DNA of 64,000 nucleotides from Ephemerocybe angulata (lineage: Eukaryota > Basidiomycota > Agaricomycetes > Agaricales > Psathyrellaceae). Shown in pieces: positions 11,156-22,558 of this stretch. The first letter of the stretch is position 1. Each line of letters begins with the position of its first letter. The notes under the pieces were generated by a model. The model had not been told where the DNA came from. It ran no database searches and worked only from the letters and a program-made list of their open reading frames with translations. The DNA lies in the NCBI GenBank assembly GCA_013368325.1, contig JAACJK010000057.1:1178001-1242000 (forward strand). The letters run 5' to 3'. The position numbers were made by a program, and so were the translations under genes.

Positions 11156-12608
11156 ATGTCTGCGAGCACCATTGCCAGATGGAACGCCATTCCCATGAAC
11201 CCGGAGCCAGCCAACGACAATCAGCATGTCACGAAGGTACCCATATTATGCCCTTTCTAAACTGCAGCACTGTATCACTTCCATTCCTCTCGTTGTTGTC
11301 GTCTCTTCCAGCGTACAAGACCTGAAGATGAGGGGTCCGATGATGATGTCTCTCTGGTCTCCCGCTCTCCCTCTCCGGATCCCGATGGTATGGACGTGGA
11401 CCCAGAGACATACCGGGAACACCTGAGAGGGCCAGTCCACGAAGTAATAACCGTGGAGACCAAGATCAAGCCAGAGAACAGGGGATTTGCCCTACTCGCG
11501 AAGATGGGCTGGTCCGCGGGGCAACCGTTAGGTTTATCTGGTGACGGTGCGCACGTTTCGGACCCCATCTTGAGACCTCACTGACCGGGCGCTAATTTTT
11601 AGGCCGTGTCGATCCTATCCCATTCCAGCTGAAGAACGACTCGACTGGGATTGGGAAGACGACCCAAGATATTCGAATGATAGAAACCACAGTGTCTCAG
11701 CGCAAAGGGCTGGATTCTGAACGGCAGCGGAAGGAGACCGAAGACCAACGTAAAGCTCGAGAAGTAAGCCCGCAGCCTTCGCACCTATTTACAGCATTGA
11801 CACTGTACCACAGGAACTGGTCGCACGCAAGGCAGCGCTTGAGAGCGAGATCACAACCACTCTTCGGGCGTTCTATTGTGAACTCTGCGACAAACAGTTC
11901 AAGAACGTATCTCAGTACGACGAACACACAAATTCTTACGCGCACCACCACAAGGCTCGCCTGCGAGACATGAACGCAAACGCACGTCCGACAGCCAAGG
12001 AAGATCTAGACAAGCGCAAGGAGAAAGAGCGCCGGCGGGAAGAGAAGGAGCTTCGAAAGATAGCAGCTGCCAATGGGATTAAAATGCCCAAACCTCCAGT
12101 TCATGCTTCTACATCAGCAACACTCCCTATCTCGGAGGCGATACCATCTTCTGGGCCAAGCACAAACGAGATAGCGCCTGCGCCACCCTCCGAGCCAAAG
12201 AAAGGTGGATGGGCGACCGTTAGTTTGGCAGGTCCCCAGTCCGGGTTCAAGAAGTCTGGCTGGGCAACAGTCTCCTCACAGCCGCAGCCACCGCAGACAG
12301 CACCCCCTCCCCCGCCTTCTAGTCCATCTCCTTGGCCTCCTGCCTCCACGAGCGCACAACCTTCATCAGTGCCTTCCTCTCATACTTCTTCCGCCCCAGC
12401 GTTCCGTAACGCGGGCTGGACTTCGTTAGATACAGGAAGTTCCCAACAGATACCTTCCCAACCAGCACCAGCGGGCCCCGTTCCTCCGGCTACCTCTCAA
12501 GCTCCTCCAATGCCTCCTTCGGAACCCCCATTACAATCGGCACCTCGACCATCTGGTGGGGGCTGGAAACAGTTCCAGAGCTCAATCAAGGGCAAGACCC
12601 GCCGATGA
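11156..12608 (+). CDS. G-patch and C2H2 zinc-finger protein (GPATCH8-like)
   Basis: Likely nuclear RNA-processing factor. The first exon encodes STIARWNAIPMNPEP and splices at GAAG|GTACCC. The G-patch, which in this superfamily recruits and activates DEAH helicases, is RGFALLAKMGWSAGQPLGLS, continuing after an intron as GDGRVDPIPFQ. It is followed by a basic Arg/Glu-rich helix, then a jaz-type C2H2 finger (FYCELCDKQFKNVSQYDEH ... H), then a KRKEKERRREEKELRK coiled stretch. The C-terminal 180 residues are low-complexity Pro/Ser/Ala with three GGWATVS / GWATVSS / GWTSLD-type repeats. The combination G-patch plus single finger plus basic helix matches fungal proteins related to human GPATCH8; no experimental role is known to me for the fungal members. 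Confidence 0.85.
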
Positions 12609-12888
12609 ACAGTTTCCCTTGGGTGGATGGAGCGAATTCGAAATATTAAAACTACTAATAATGAACAATACAACTGTAAAACTTTTATAACTAGCCGCGA
12701 GCGATCATGTATTCGAATACTACTATCGCGACACAATACGACGACATCAGTAGCGAAGGATAAAAGAAGGGATGCGCCCCTACAGGAGCAGTCGGCGAAA
12801 GCTTTACTACAGAATGAAGTCGGGATATAAGAACAGTACAAAAGACGGCGACAAGACAGTCCAACAAGAAGCGGAAAACGGAATGCCA

Positions 12889-15463
12889 TCAGTCCGAGTC
12901 GCTATCCGAGTTACTCGACCCCGAGCTAGAATCTGAATCGCTTTCGTCACCGCGGCGGACAGGTGGTGGAGGGGCAGCACCGCCCGGGCCCTGCTCGAAC
13001 AACGCCATCCGTTCTTCCAGTTGACGGATCTTTTCAGCTTCAACGTCTTCGTCCATGCTCTTCCGCTTCAAACCGCCCGTGCCAGTACCCTTGCCAGTAC
13101 GGCTACGCTTGGTGGTGGGTTGCTTCAAAGGACGGATGACGAAGTTGTAAAGTTTCGTGAGGACAGCAGCAGGAAGGGTATCGATTTCGATTTCAATCTC
13201 TTCAGTGCTCTGCAAGGATGCATTAGAATAGCTCAAACGTTTAACGATTCGGCACTCACATCACGAATTTCGGGGACACCCTCATGGATGATAGTGATAA
13301 CCTTCTCCAACTTGGCACCCTCCAGCGAACTGATGGTTTCGCTAAGATCTTTCTTCTGCTCGAAGGTAAGAACGTCGTCGTCGGGAATGAGTTTCTTGCT
13401 CTTCTTCTTCGACGGCGCCTTGTGCTGTTGTTTCGGAATGACTTTCGAAGAGGAAGGAGCGGGCGGCAGTTCTCGGTGGACCGGTTGCTTCTTCTTGGGC
13501 TTTTCTTTCTTCGGCCTGGCCGCGTTCTTCAGCGCTTCGAGGTTGGCTCGCATCGTCTCAATCTGACTTTCCATCTGGGCGATAGCACCTGAAGTGTACG
13601 CGTAAGTAAAAAGTGGTGGACAACGAAACGTCAACTTACGTAGCCGGTCAGCGTCACTGTCATCACCGTCGTCGTCGTCATCTTCATCGTCGCTGACCTG
13701 GACAGGACGAAGGGGAGGGAGATGGCGCCACTTCTCCTCGAAGACTCTCTGGAGCTCCTGGCCAGCGGTACAGACAGGAGTGCCAACCGGGTTGAACAGC
13801 ATACAATTCTTGATCATAAGCTTGAAGTCGTCATAAAACCGTTGGGCTGTAGGGTATTCACGGTTGTCAAGCTTCCTTCGCATAGTCGAAAGATCCATGG
13901 GTTTCTTGACGATCTTAGGGTAGGTGGGAAGTTCCATCTTCACCCAATCTACGCATATATGTCAATAACCGCGGCCACGGAAAAATGGCTCAGGAGACTG
14001 ACCGACAGGCTCATAGAACGGATGGGCGATGTTGTAGTACTGTTTCTTATTGAGGTCCGAAAGGATTTTCCCACAGAATCGAAGTTGTTCGCTTGACCCT
14101 TCGCTGGGCTTTCCCTTCCGAATCTTCTTCGTATTGTCGTAAGGAAGATCTTTGGGTGGCGGGGGATGTATTTCACGCTTGGGCCGGCCGACGGGTTCCA
14201 AGTCGCTGCGCCTGATGACGGGGGCAGAAGTCGAGAGTTTGCGGGCAGGAACAGCCTTCTGTCGCGGCGGCGCTGAGATCGGTGGGGGAGGCGGGGGTGG
14301 GGTGGCCTTCTTCTGGACGACAGGAGAAACGGCAGGGGGCATCGACTTCATCTGTTTGTCGAAAACTTCCTCCACCCGCTTTCCCATCTGAACGATAAGA
14401 TGATCGGGGCCGTTGAAAGTGAGACAGTTGGTAAAGACGAGTCGGACGTCGGCAACGAACTGCTCCGCATTGTAGTACCGGGGGTTCTGAGGGTTAGGGT
14501 CTGGCTTCGCAGGGTTGGAAGAGTTGAGTTTGCGCTCGATTGTCGAAAAATCCATCGGATGCTTGACAATCTGCAGGTAGTGGGGGATGTTGAGGGCGAC
14601 GACGTCCACGGGCCTCAAGAATGGAGCGGCATCCTTCATCTTCTTTAGCGAGCGGATGCATGACTGGCAATACTTGAACTGGGCCAAGCTGAAGGTGGAA
14701 TGGGATGGATACATGGGCGTCGCTGTGGGAGTTGCGGTGTGGGACGTCGACGTGGCAGCTGTCGTCGGAGGGGGAGGAGGAGCCGGGCTTGTCGCGTGCG
14801 AGGCGCTAGCCGACACTGGGGGAGGAGTGGCGGACTTCAGAAGGGCGGCGGGAGACACGAAGGATTAGCACGCCCGTGACGGCGCACGAGAGAGAAAATG
14901 ATGCTCACATGTGTCATGGACGACTTGTCAGCATCCGACAGAATTCTGGCGCGCTTAGCGGGGGGCGCGCCATCGTCATCATCGGGCCGTTCACGCGAGG
15001 AGTTGTATGGGGAAGGGACGTCGTCAATGTTGATATCTTCGCGATCCCCGTTCATCGCGACGTCGCCGTTGGTGTGCGTGCCGTTGATGCCGTTTGTATG
15101 CGCGACATGGTCTCCCATTTTGACGTCAATAGACAACAGGCCTAGTGGAGTCTCATCTGGACAAAGATGAGACCACGGTCAGAGACAGGGCGGGAGAGAC
15201 ATACGCGAGGGGGAGACAAGGGCCATGTCTTGGTCGTGGCTGGCGATGGGCTTGATGTCGACGGGCTCGTTACGGACGTCGCTCTCCTGCTCGGGATAGT
15301 CAAGATCGATCTTGACATCGGGGGCGGGGACGGTGGAGATGGGCGTGGCGGGCGAGTCTGCGGCGGGCGAGTAGGCGTCGGCGCCGTTGATGGCGGGGGA
15401 GACAGCGAGCTCGGGGCTGATGGCAGCGTGGACGCCGTTTGGGGCAGCGTGACCGGGATCTAA
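12889..15463 (-). CDS. BDF1: BET-family double bromodomain transcription factor
   Basis: Chromatin reader that binds acetylated histone tails and, in yeast, works with TFIID and SWR1. The long disordered Asp/Pro/Ala-rich N-terminus (start MLDPGHAAP at 15463; an in-frame ATG also exists at 15508) is followed by bromodomain 1 (FKYCQSCIRSLKKMKDAAPF ... NCLTFNGPDH) and bromodomain 2 (FCGKILSDLNKKQYYNIAHP ... NCMLFNPVGTPV). The acetyl-lysine-binding Asn is present in both (CLTFN, CMLFN). Between them lies an AT-hook-like GRPKREIHPPPPKDLPY. The ET domain is spliced from LTFEQKKDLSETISSLEG and EIEIDTLPAAVLTKLYNFV. The protein ends in a Ser/Asp-rich acidic tail. Domain order and spacing are those of fungal Bdf1 and animal BRD2-4. 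Confidence 0.93.
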
Positions 15464-15668
15464 CATGATGGGCGCGTGACCGTCACGGCGTGACACAGGG
15501 AAAGGCAAGGGAAGATTTGGGGAGTTAGGGGGATCGGACGGTGGCTAGTCTTTATAGCTTTTGAAAATTTAAAGTTCAGATGATCCCGCGCAGGGGCCAT
15601 CCCTTCAACAACATTGCTCGCAACGCCTCGCTGGCTCGCTGCCGCTGGTACTCTACTGCCCGCCCTGT

Positions 15669-18060
15669 CTACAGTATATCGTCCTCCTTCTCCTCCACAG
15701 GCTCCTCTGCGAATACCGCCTGGGGCTGATTCACTTTCCAGGCTGCAAACAAGGTTTCGGAAAAAACCGCGGTCAGCACCATCGCCACGTAAACAACCCG
15801 ATTAGGAAATAAACGTGACTCACCTCCCGTCCATTTGGGGTCCTTTTCGGCGACGTCTGCATATTTGAGCAGCGCCTCGCGGGGCTGGAAACAAACAGAC
15901 TCTGTCAGCGGCCAGTCCTTTCCTCAGGGGGGTGCGCCCAGCACTCACATCGACGTCCCGCGTGGTGTCGCGCACAAGATTCTGCACCACATGCTGCGTA
16001 GCGCTGGCGCCGACCCGTCCGCCCTTGCCCGGGCCTGTGACAGGCAGCTCAGGCCGTCTGCTCTTCCTCGGGTCCATCCTGTCCTTTTCGCGCTTACGTT
16101 TCGTGCCTCGCCCGGCTTCCATGTCGCGGAACATAGGTAACGCGTGCGGGGTAATGATATTTGGCGCTGACAGCGCGTCCGCCATGTCCTCGATCGTCAC
16201 CTTCCGCGCCGGGCCCTTGCTCATCACCAGTTTAGCCCCGTTGTGCGAGCTCTCTGGAGAGTACAACACCACAATGCGTCCGTTGGCCAGGCCTGCCACA
16301 ATCTAGAGACAGTTAGCATGTAAGAAAAAAACTATCCATCAGAATCATTCTTACCTGATTGAGCTTCGCGTGCCACATAACCTTGACCGGGGTCGAGTCA
16401 ACTGACAACCGCTTGACGACCTCGAGGTTTTCCTTCTTCATGAACACCAAAGAGGCTGACCCTCCGCTCACTGTAGGACCGCAGCCAGTAACCACATATC
16501 GGTCGTCCGGGCTAAACACAGCATTGGTGCGAGGATACACGGCAGGCAGGCCTTCTCTGACTGCGATCGGCTTCTTGAATGCTCGAGTGTCCCAAACTGC
16601 ATACCAATGAATAAACCTTCTTTGCGATAGGGATGGACCACACTTACGTTTCAAAGTGTCATCGCCGGGACCCCCTCTCGTCATGACTGTGTGGCCGTCC
16701 AAGGAAAAGGTGAGAGACCCTGTTTCACTCCCCTTTGCATGGGCCCCTTCGATTGTGCGATGAGGCCTGACGAAGTTCGAGTTCGTCTGCCACAAGTGAA
16801 CAGCGCCGTCCGTACATGCTGAACCACAGTCAGTTTGAGAGGAGCAGCGAAGACGAAGGATTCCTTACCTCCACCAATCAGCGTGGCATCAGGAGAATAA
16901 CTGCACGCTGAAACTTTAGTTCTCCCACCCCGGTCTTTCGATTTGACGACAATCACAGTCTTCTGCTTGCGCTTGTTGTCGGCATCCCAGATCCTGTACA
17001 CTGTGCCTCAGTAAACCCACTCCCCCAGCGGCTATGCCCTCCTCGTACCTGACGGTGGAATCAGCTGACGAGGTGATGAACGTTTTAGGGTCCTTCGGAT
17101 GCCATGAGCAGTCCATAACCTCCGCAACATGTCCGCTATCTGAGTATTAGCGCCACAGAAGTAGAACCTGGTAAGGACTGCTCACGCTGTGTTCTTCATA
17201 TCGCGCAGATACGGATCTCCCTTGATATATACAGCGCTAGTCAGGTTGGTGATACGATTCTGCCTGACGGGTAAAGCAACTTACAGCTCCGTTCCATCAC
17301 GGTCATACATCCTCGGCTGAAATGTCGCTGGGATGACTAGAAACTTGGTTCCGTCATGAGAGAACTTGGTTTCGTTGATCTGTAGGGAGAGTTTAACAAG
17401 ACAGGGCGTAATTAGAAGGCAGGTTACGCACAGGATAACTGCCTGAGGGTTCCCAACTCTTGAACGGTTTACACTCCATCGTCATACCACCAAAATCCCA
17501 CAGCTTGCAGTCGTAATCGTGCGAGCCAGACACAATGCGAGCGCCCGAGGGGTCCATTCCTAACGCCGTGACAACTTTGGTGTGGTCCTTCATCGTGAGC
17601 TCGTGGGTTGTCGGGAAATCCCCTTCGATGTCATCCTCGTCGTCGGAGGGGTCATACTCGGGTTCCTCCTGGTTCTGGTTGGCACTTGGTTGGGGACCAG
17701 GTTCAGCAGAGCCTTCGGGGGACGCACGAGAGTCAACACGGGATTGAGCAATCCCTGGCGTAGAAGGGCCTGCCGAGGGCACGCTCTCATCTTCTTTCTG
17801 CTCCAATTGTTAGATACTGGGGGCACGAGGTCCGGATGCACACTCACCACATCGCGCTTGGCCTTGTCGAATCTGTTAGGGTCAAGCTCCCTCTTCCGGG
17901 TGGCTTTGCCAAAGCCCGCAATTCCCATGGCAGCGAAGACATCGTCGGCGTCCATACTGTGCGTCGCAAACGAAGCTGATGACGGCTGGGGAACAATTAG
18001 TGAACAGCTTACATAAGTTGTTAGAAATGAGAGGCACTGACTGTGGTCGCGGTGGCCATG
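15669..18060 (-). CDS. WD40 protein of the WDR70 family
   Basis: WDR70 is a nuclear WD40 protein implicated in CUL4-DDB1-associated H2B ubiquitination and DNA end resection in S. pombe and human cells. Start 18060 gives MATATTPSSASFATHSMDAD after splicing; MDADDVFAAMGIAGFG at 17956 is an alternative start. Family markers in order: ELTMKDHTKVVTALGMDPSG, SGSHDYDCKLWDFGGM, CSWHPKDPKTFITSSADST, DRGGRTKVSACSYSPD, GSLTFSLDGHTVMTRGG, PVKVMWHAKLNQI, and the basic tail KRKREKDRMDPRKSRRPE ending near EKEDDIL. At least six WD repeats are visible. It is downstream of, and on the same strand as, nothing it obviously works with; its promoter is shared with the small unknown gene that starts 95 bases away. 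Confidence 0.88.
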
Positions 18061-18155
18061 CAACTGCTTGTTCCCTTTAATGCCTGACCAAAGCCACTGT
18101 GACGACCTCCCTTATAACCTTCGCACACCTTGACGTCCCTCAGCATCTGGCCCCG

Positions 18156-18797
18156 ATGCTGAAGCGCCAGAGACAACATAGTCCTCCCCTAGCAGCGGCA
18201 GCATCCCCCTCGTCGCTGATTCCATCGAGGACCTTCCTGTTCTTCACAATACCAAACGTCGCCGAATGGCCCCTCCAGTACTCGATGGCGCCTCGCGGGG
18301 GTGGAATAACATGCTTGATGATGACGACGAGGATGACTGTGAATTGTCGGGAGACGAGGGCGATAGCGCCGCACCTCCCCCACAACAGGACGGCTCAGGC
18401 GAATATAGCGCGACGAACAACCTCTTGCGCGAACTGCACACCTTGAACCAGCATAGACTGCTATTCTCACCTCCCCCGTCCAAGGCGTTTCATCAACCAA
18501 TGCCGATGCCATATCACACTTCGCAGGAGTTTTACCCTACCCAATCTAACCTACACCAACCACCGAGATCGCTCGGAAAGTTCCCGGATAGACTGGAATC
18601 GCCTCTTGAGAAACCAGCCGGGGCGGGAGATGAAATGGCCCATGTGCTCAAGCGGTATGAAGAAACAAATAGGTCAGTGGCCACGCCCTTCACTTGACTG
18701 TTGTATGCTAATCGGAGCATTGCTCAGGCTTCTCGGTGAAGTCTTCCTATCCCGTCGACGCGGCCTTGACCCTCCCACCCAAGGCCAAGCTTCTTAA
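18156..18797 (+). CDS. small basidiomycete protein of unknown function, frame broken near the N-terminus
   Basis: Not assigned to a named family. From 18156 the frame reads MLKRQRQHSPP, then the sensible continuation (SSGSIPLVADSIEDLPVLHN, KRRRMAPPVLDGASRGW) lies in another frame with no room for an intron, so two bases too many (or one too few) appear near 18183-18190. If the break is real, translation could start at the in-frame ATG at 18266. The downstream part has an acidic patch (DDDDEDDCELSGDEGD), LLRELHTLNQHRLLF, and after one intron (18674 to about 18727) LLGEVFLSRRRGLDPP, stopping at 18797. A basic KRRR segment next to an acidic stretch suggests a nuclear protein; this is inference. 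I believe similar unnamed proteins occur in other Agaricomycetes, from memory of the sequence style only. Confidence 0.6.
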
Positions 18798-19036
18798 CAC
18801 CTCTCGCTTTCCCCCACCTTCACGACCTCACGCATTTACTTCTGGCACCCTCTTGCATTGTACTCCTATCGCACGCATATCTTATTCATTTCGTCGTTTT
18901 GTTTGCTGTCTTGATTCACGTTCCCACTCGCTCTCATTAATCACTTCTGCATCCAGCTTTTGTTTTAGGTAGCTTGATTGTACCCTTGCCCCACGGGCGC
19001 ATAGATATTAAGCATGCATTCATTCATCACTTACTA

Positions 19037-19732
19037 CTACAGCTTCGAAGAGAGATTAGAGAGCTGGAGGTCAACTTTCTCGCCCAGCGCCTCTGAAAGT
19101 TCCTCGTTCAAAAGCTCTCCAAGAGAACGGTCGTCTCGAGAGTATATCCAGTCATCTCGGTCGTCTGAGTAGTCGTATCGCTTGGGCCCGCTAACCACGC
19201 ATTGTCAGTGTTTGGTGTTGTCCAAAGAGGATGCATTCATAGAGAATTTACCTGTGTGGTGATGAGAGCCAAATCTGCATGTTGGGCGGCTGCTTGTTAA
19301 TGACATACGTTCCGTGCTCTCCGAGGTGCAAGGTAAGCACACCGCTCTATATTAGTTGTCAGGTCGCCAATAGCTTAGATGGAGGGTGGAAGCGTACGTG
19401 GTATTCCACCTCGTATTCGGGATTGCCAAGGTCGTCAAGTAATGTCTCGAGCGATTCTAGCATGGAATCCATAGTCATGTCCGAGAGCTCATTGTAGCGG
19501 TCCACGGTCAGGTGGCTATTGAAATAGTTAGATCGCGGCGTAGAACTATCCAGAGTATTCTCCACCTTTCGTTAATAAACGGAGCTGGCGTCGATAGCCA
19601 GCGCGTATGCTGCAGTGCAAAGGGACATGTTGGTCGAGTCGGTCGAATATACCTCTGTGGTGACGAAACGCGAGCAGCGGTCAGAGCTGCGCGAGCTCCT
19701 CTTGAGATAAGCCTTGTTACGGATGGCCTCAT
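19037..19732 (-). CDS. YFH1: frataxin, mitochondrial
   Basis: Frataxin promotes sulfur transfer on the Nfs1-Isu scaffold in mitochondrial Fe-S cluster assembly. Four exons join to about 177 residues. The N-terminus ([20 protein letters not shown]) is Arg-rich without acids, a good mitochondrial presequence. The frataxin domain follows: [20 protein letters not shown] with the acidic first helix, then [45 protein letters not shown] and [18 protein letters not shown]. The [14 protein letters not shown] strand and SGPKRYD loop are diagnostic, including the tryptophan used to contact the scaffold. It is followed upstream, on the same strand, by a rhodanese gene. Confidence 0.95.
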
Positions 19733-20081
19733 GCTGAATAGACGGAGCTGCTGAGTGGACGTGTTGACCAGGCGCGTATAGTAGAAGGGCAAGTCCGGTT
19801 GCGATGATTGCGCTGAGTTTCGCGTCATAAACCCGAAGCTGGGGTTGGATCAAACGAAAGTTACGAAACACGGGGAAGTTCACATCTCGACCATCGAGCG
19901 GAGAACGATGCTCATAATATTCCTGGTTATCGAAAGCCCATTATGATAGTGCTGATTACAGTCCAGTGCAGTGTTAAGAAATGTCATGGAAATCATGTCC
20001 TTGAACGAAGACAAATGAGTGAAGGAGCTACAACATCCGGAGACACTCGGCACCCTTCGACACAGGTTTCTCCTGCTGGAA
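19733..20081. other. 349-base spacer between rhodanese stop and frataxin start
   Basis: Must hold the rhodanese 3' end and the frataxin promoter. No further gene or clear motif seen. Confidence 0.4.
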
Positions 20082-20712
20082 TTATGAGCTGGGCTTGGGG
20101 TTCTGCTTTTCTGTCCACTCGAGCCAGGAGCCGGTATAGTTGAGGATGCTAGATTTTGATCAGGAAACCGTGCCTCCCCATGCGCGGACCACGTACTTCT
20201 TATATCCATTGCGCTTGGCGACGTCGCTGGCGGTTGTGCTCCTCTTACCGCTGCGGCAGTAGAAGATAACCTCCTGGTCATGTGTCGGCTTTTGGAACCC
20301 AAACTTCTCTTCGAATTCGGTAGGATCGAGCTGAAGGCTCGCGGGAAGAACGGAAAGAGGGACATTGACGGAGGATGGGATTGAGCCTTGCGCAACCTCG
20401 TCGGGTTCTCGGACGTCAATGAGGAACGTGTCCTTGGATAGTGTTAGAATTTGCGGGGTAGATCGATACAGAGAGTGAACGTACAGGCGTTGGGCTTTGA
20501 GTCTTGGGCAACAGATTTTCGTAGCTCAAGACCTTTGCGTCCCAGTCCTTCTGGAGTTTATAGTCCTCGACAGCCGCCTTCTTCGCAGGGTTGGGCGCCT
20601 GGTTGGAGTTGAACCTTGCAGAAGAGGAGAGCATTGGCCTGAATGAAGGGGATACTCTGGCAACCCTTACAGGCGTCAGGCGAGCAGCTCGGATGAAAGA
20701 AGATCTCAACAT
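20082..20712 (-). CDS. mitochondrial single-domain rhodanese (thiosulfate sulfurtransferase-like)
   Basis: Three exons join to about 170 residues. The first 50 residues (MLRSSFIRAARLTPVRVARV ...) are basic and Ser/Ala-rich, consistent with mitochondrial import. The rhodanese domain has FLIDVREPDEVAQGSIPSS, NVPLSVLPASL, EFEEKFGFQKP and the active-site loop VIFYCRSGKRS with the catalytic Cys, then NGYKNILNYTGSWLEW. The CRSGKRS loop is the six-residue cradle typical of thiosulfate sulfurtransferases such as yeast Rdl1/Rdl2, rather than a Cdc25 phosphatase loop. The introns sit at ACGCCT|GTACGT and AAGAA|GTACGT. Physiological substrate unknown. It lies just upstream of frataxin on the same strand. 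Confidence 0.9.
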
Positions 20713-21498
20713 GGCGATAACGAGTGAAGGGTGAAGAAGCAACAAACAAGCGCCGGGCGCAAGTCCGAATGTTTCGATCATTGTCGAAATGATGACGAGG
20801 AATGGCATCAATCTCATCACGTGCATTCCATGTCATGCAATTAAATAATTGATTTGGAGTGTCCGGGGTCTCCGTTTGTGCGAAAATGCCGCATTTCTGG
20901 CCTTTCCTCGCTTCCGGTTTCCTTCCTCCCTCTCACCATGAATGTTGTTCCCCTCACCCTCCACACACCATCTGGCCGCCTTTCAACTGCGTCAACCTCT
21001 CCTGGACCTTTGCTTGACATGACTTGGTCGCATCCTCTTAATTTCCTTATGGCAGCTGGCTAGAAGAACCGTCGTCAATCTGCAAGAGGCAATTCTGCGC
21101 TGTCCCTGTGTTCCACCCTAGCTTCTCCGGACATACGCACCCCTTCGCCCACCCACAGGTTCAAGGTTCCCGATATGTGGCGCCAGATGCCCACTGTCCT
21201 CCAGTGGCGCAGTGCCAGACACTTGTCCTAAGTACGATGACTTCGATCCTCCCCGGCGACCTCCATTCGACGACGACACCCATGCGAGCTTGCAACTGGC
21301 CCCGGGCGAGGTCTGGACTGAGCAACGCACGGACACTTGGTTACGTAACCCCAATGCACTTCGCACTCCGCCTCAAGTTTCGCACTCCGCCTTATTCACA
21401 ATTGGACACGGTCGCCCTATGTCGCCTGGACTGCCGCTTCCAATCTACCCATCGACTTTCCCCTCATCTACCCCGGGCTTACCGCTCTCTTTGCGCAA
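20713..21498. other. 786-base divergent region between rhodanese and CTR genes
   Basis: Contains the promoters of both neighbours. Several frames are open on the plus strand but none resembles a protein. A perfect palindrome TTTGCGCAAA at 21490-21499 overlaps the CTR start codon and matches a fungal copper-regulator core (see findings). Confidence 0.4.
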
Positions 21499-22195
21499 AT
21501 GGACATGGGCCACGATCATACCAGCACAACGAGCTCTACGACTTCTGTTACGTCCCACGAGGGAATGACCTCGTACCTTCACTTCACCCCAGGCGACGTT
21601 CTGTACTTCTCCGCATGGAAACCAAGCTCGCCGGGCGCTATGGTTGGTGCATGCATCGGGCTCTTCGTGTTAGCGCTGTTTGAGCGATGGTTTGCTGCTT
21701 TGCGGGGGGTCTTTGAGCATCATTGGAAACATCGGTGAATAGCGGCGGTCTTTCCCTGGCGCATTGGAACAACCTATTGACCTGCCCAAGTGCCTTACTG
21801 TTATCTTCGAGATATTCTACTCGTCCTGAAGGCTCTGAACTCCTTCGTTCAAACTCGCGGTCGGCGAGTTCATCACCGAATCCGAAGGAGAAGGATTCGG
21901 AATCAGCAACTCGTTCCCCCATCCCGCCGCTTATACCCCGCTATCGGCCTCGCACCATCCCCCCTTTCGTCGCTTCGCAAGATATACCCCGTGGAATTAT
22001 GTATGCATTTCACATGTTCATCGGCTACCTCCTCATGTTGGCAGTCATGTACGTGTCTTCTACAGTTCCTTGTTTCCATCACCGCTCATCATTCGCCTCA
22101 GGACGTTCCAAGCTGGATTCATTATTTCGCTAGTTGTGGGGCTCGGTGTGGGGGAGGCTGCGTTTGGACGAGTTACTAGTGGTTCTGGACATTGA
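21499..22195 (+). CDS. CTR: CTR-family copper transporter
   Basis: Imports Cu(I) as a trimer in the plasma or vacuolar membrane. Exons 21499-21734, 21812-22048 and 22102-22195 join to 188 residues. The N-terminus MDMGHDH is a Met/His copper-binding motif. Three membrane segments follow: TM1 (MVGACIGLFVLALF), TM2 (YAFHMFIGYLLMLAVM) with the MX3M selectivity motif MLAVM, and TM3 (FIISLVVGLGVG) with the GX3G packing motif. The loop between TM1 and TM2 is long, about 85 residues, and Ser/Arg/Pro-rich. The short N-terminus with few methionines is closer to Ctr2-like or fungal Ctr proteins than to large Met-rich Ctr1. The next gene, 363 bases downstream on the same strand, is a Bim1-like copper protein. 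Confidence 0.93.
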
Positions 22196-22558
22196 CATGA
22201 GAAATATTATCCCTTTACGACCAACCATCAGGCACCCCAAATCATGGGACTCTTGCCTTGGCGCAGCCTGGACAAAAGCATAGGGTGTGGCGTCTAGTGG
22301 TACTGGTTTAACGTGTTCAAGAATAGCTCTGGGGAGACTAGCCAACGACCAGCGATGTTGCCGCGTGGAACGGCCATCGGAAGCCAGGAGCCGCGGAAAA
22401 AACTTTTTCGAATTGCTTCACCATCCAGACCCTGGAGGTCATAACAATAATCGAACAATCTATAAATATGGAGAACATATATGAGTAGCTTTTGACGCTC
22501 TGACCCATAGGCCCCTGTTGAAGACGCCCGGTTCTCTTTCCTTCCATAACCATCCAAC
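22196..22558. other. 363-base spacer between CTR and BIM1-like genes
   Basis: Holds the CTR 3' end and the whole BIM1-like promoter, including a TATA box at 22461. I found no repeated copper-response motif by eye. Confidence 0.45.
22461..22468 (+). promoter_or_regulatory. TATA box of the BIM1-like gene
   Basis: TATAAATA, 98 bases before the ATG at 22559, followed by a pyrimidine-rich leader. TATA boxes are uncommon for the housekeeping genes in this window, so this fits a regulated gene. Confidence 0.6.

Noticed and set aside
21108..21683. 191-codon plus-strand frame overlapping the CTR gene
   Set aside because: Out of frame with the clear CTR protein and without recognisable motifs.
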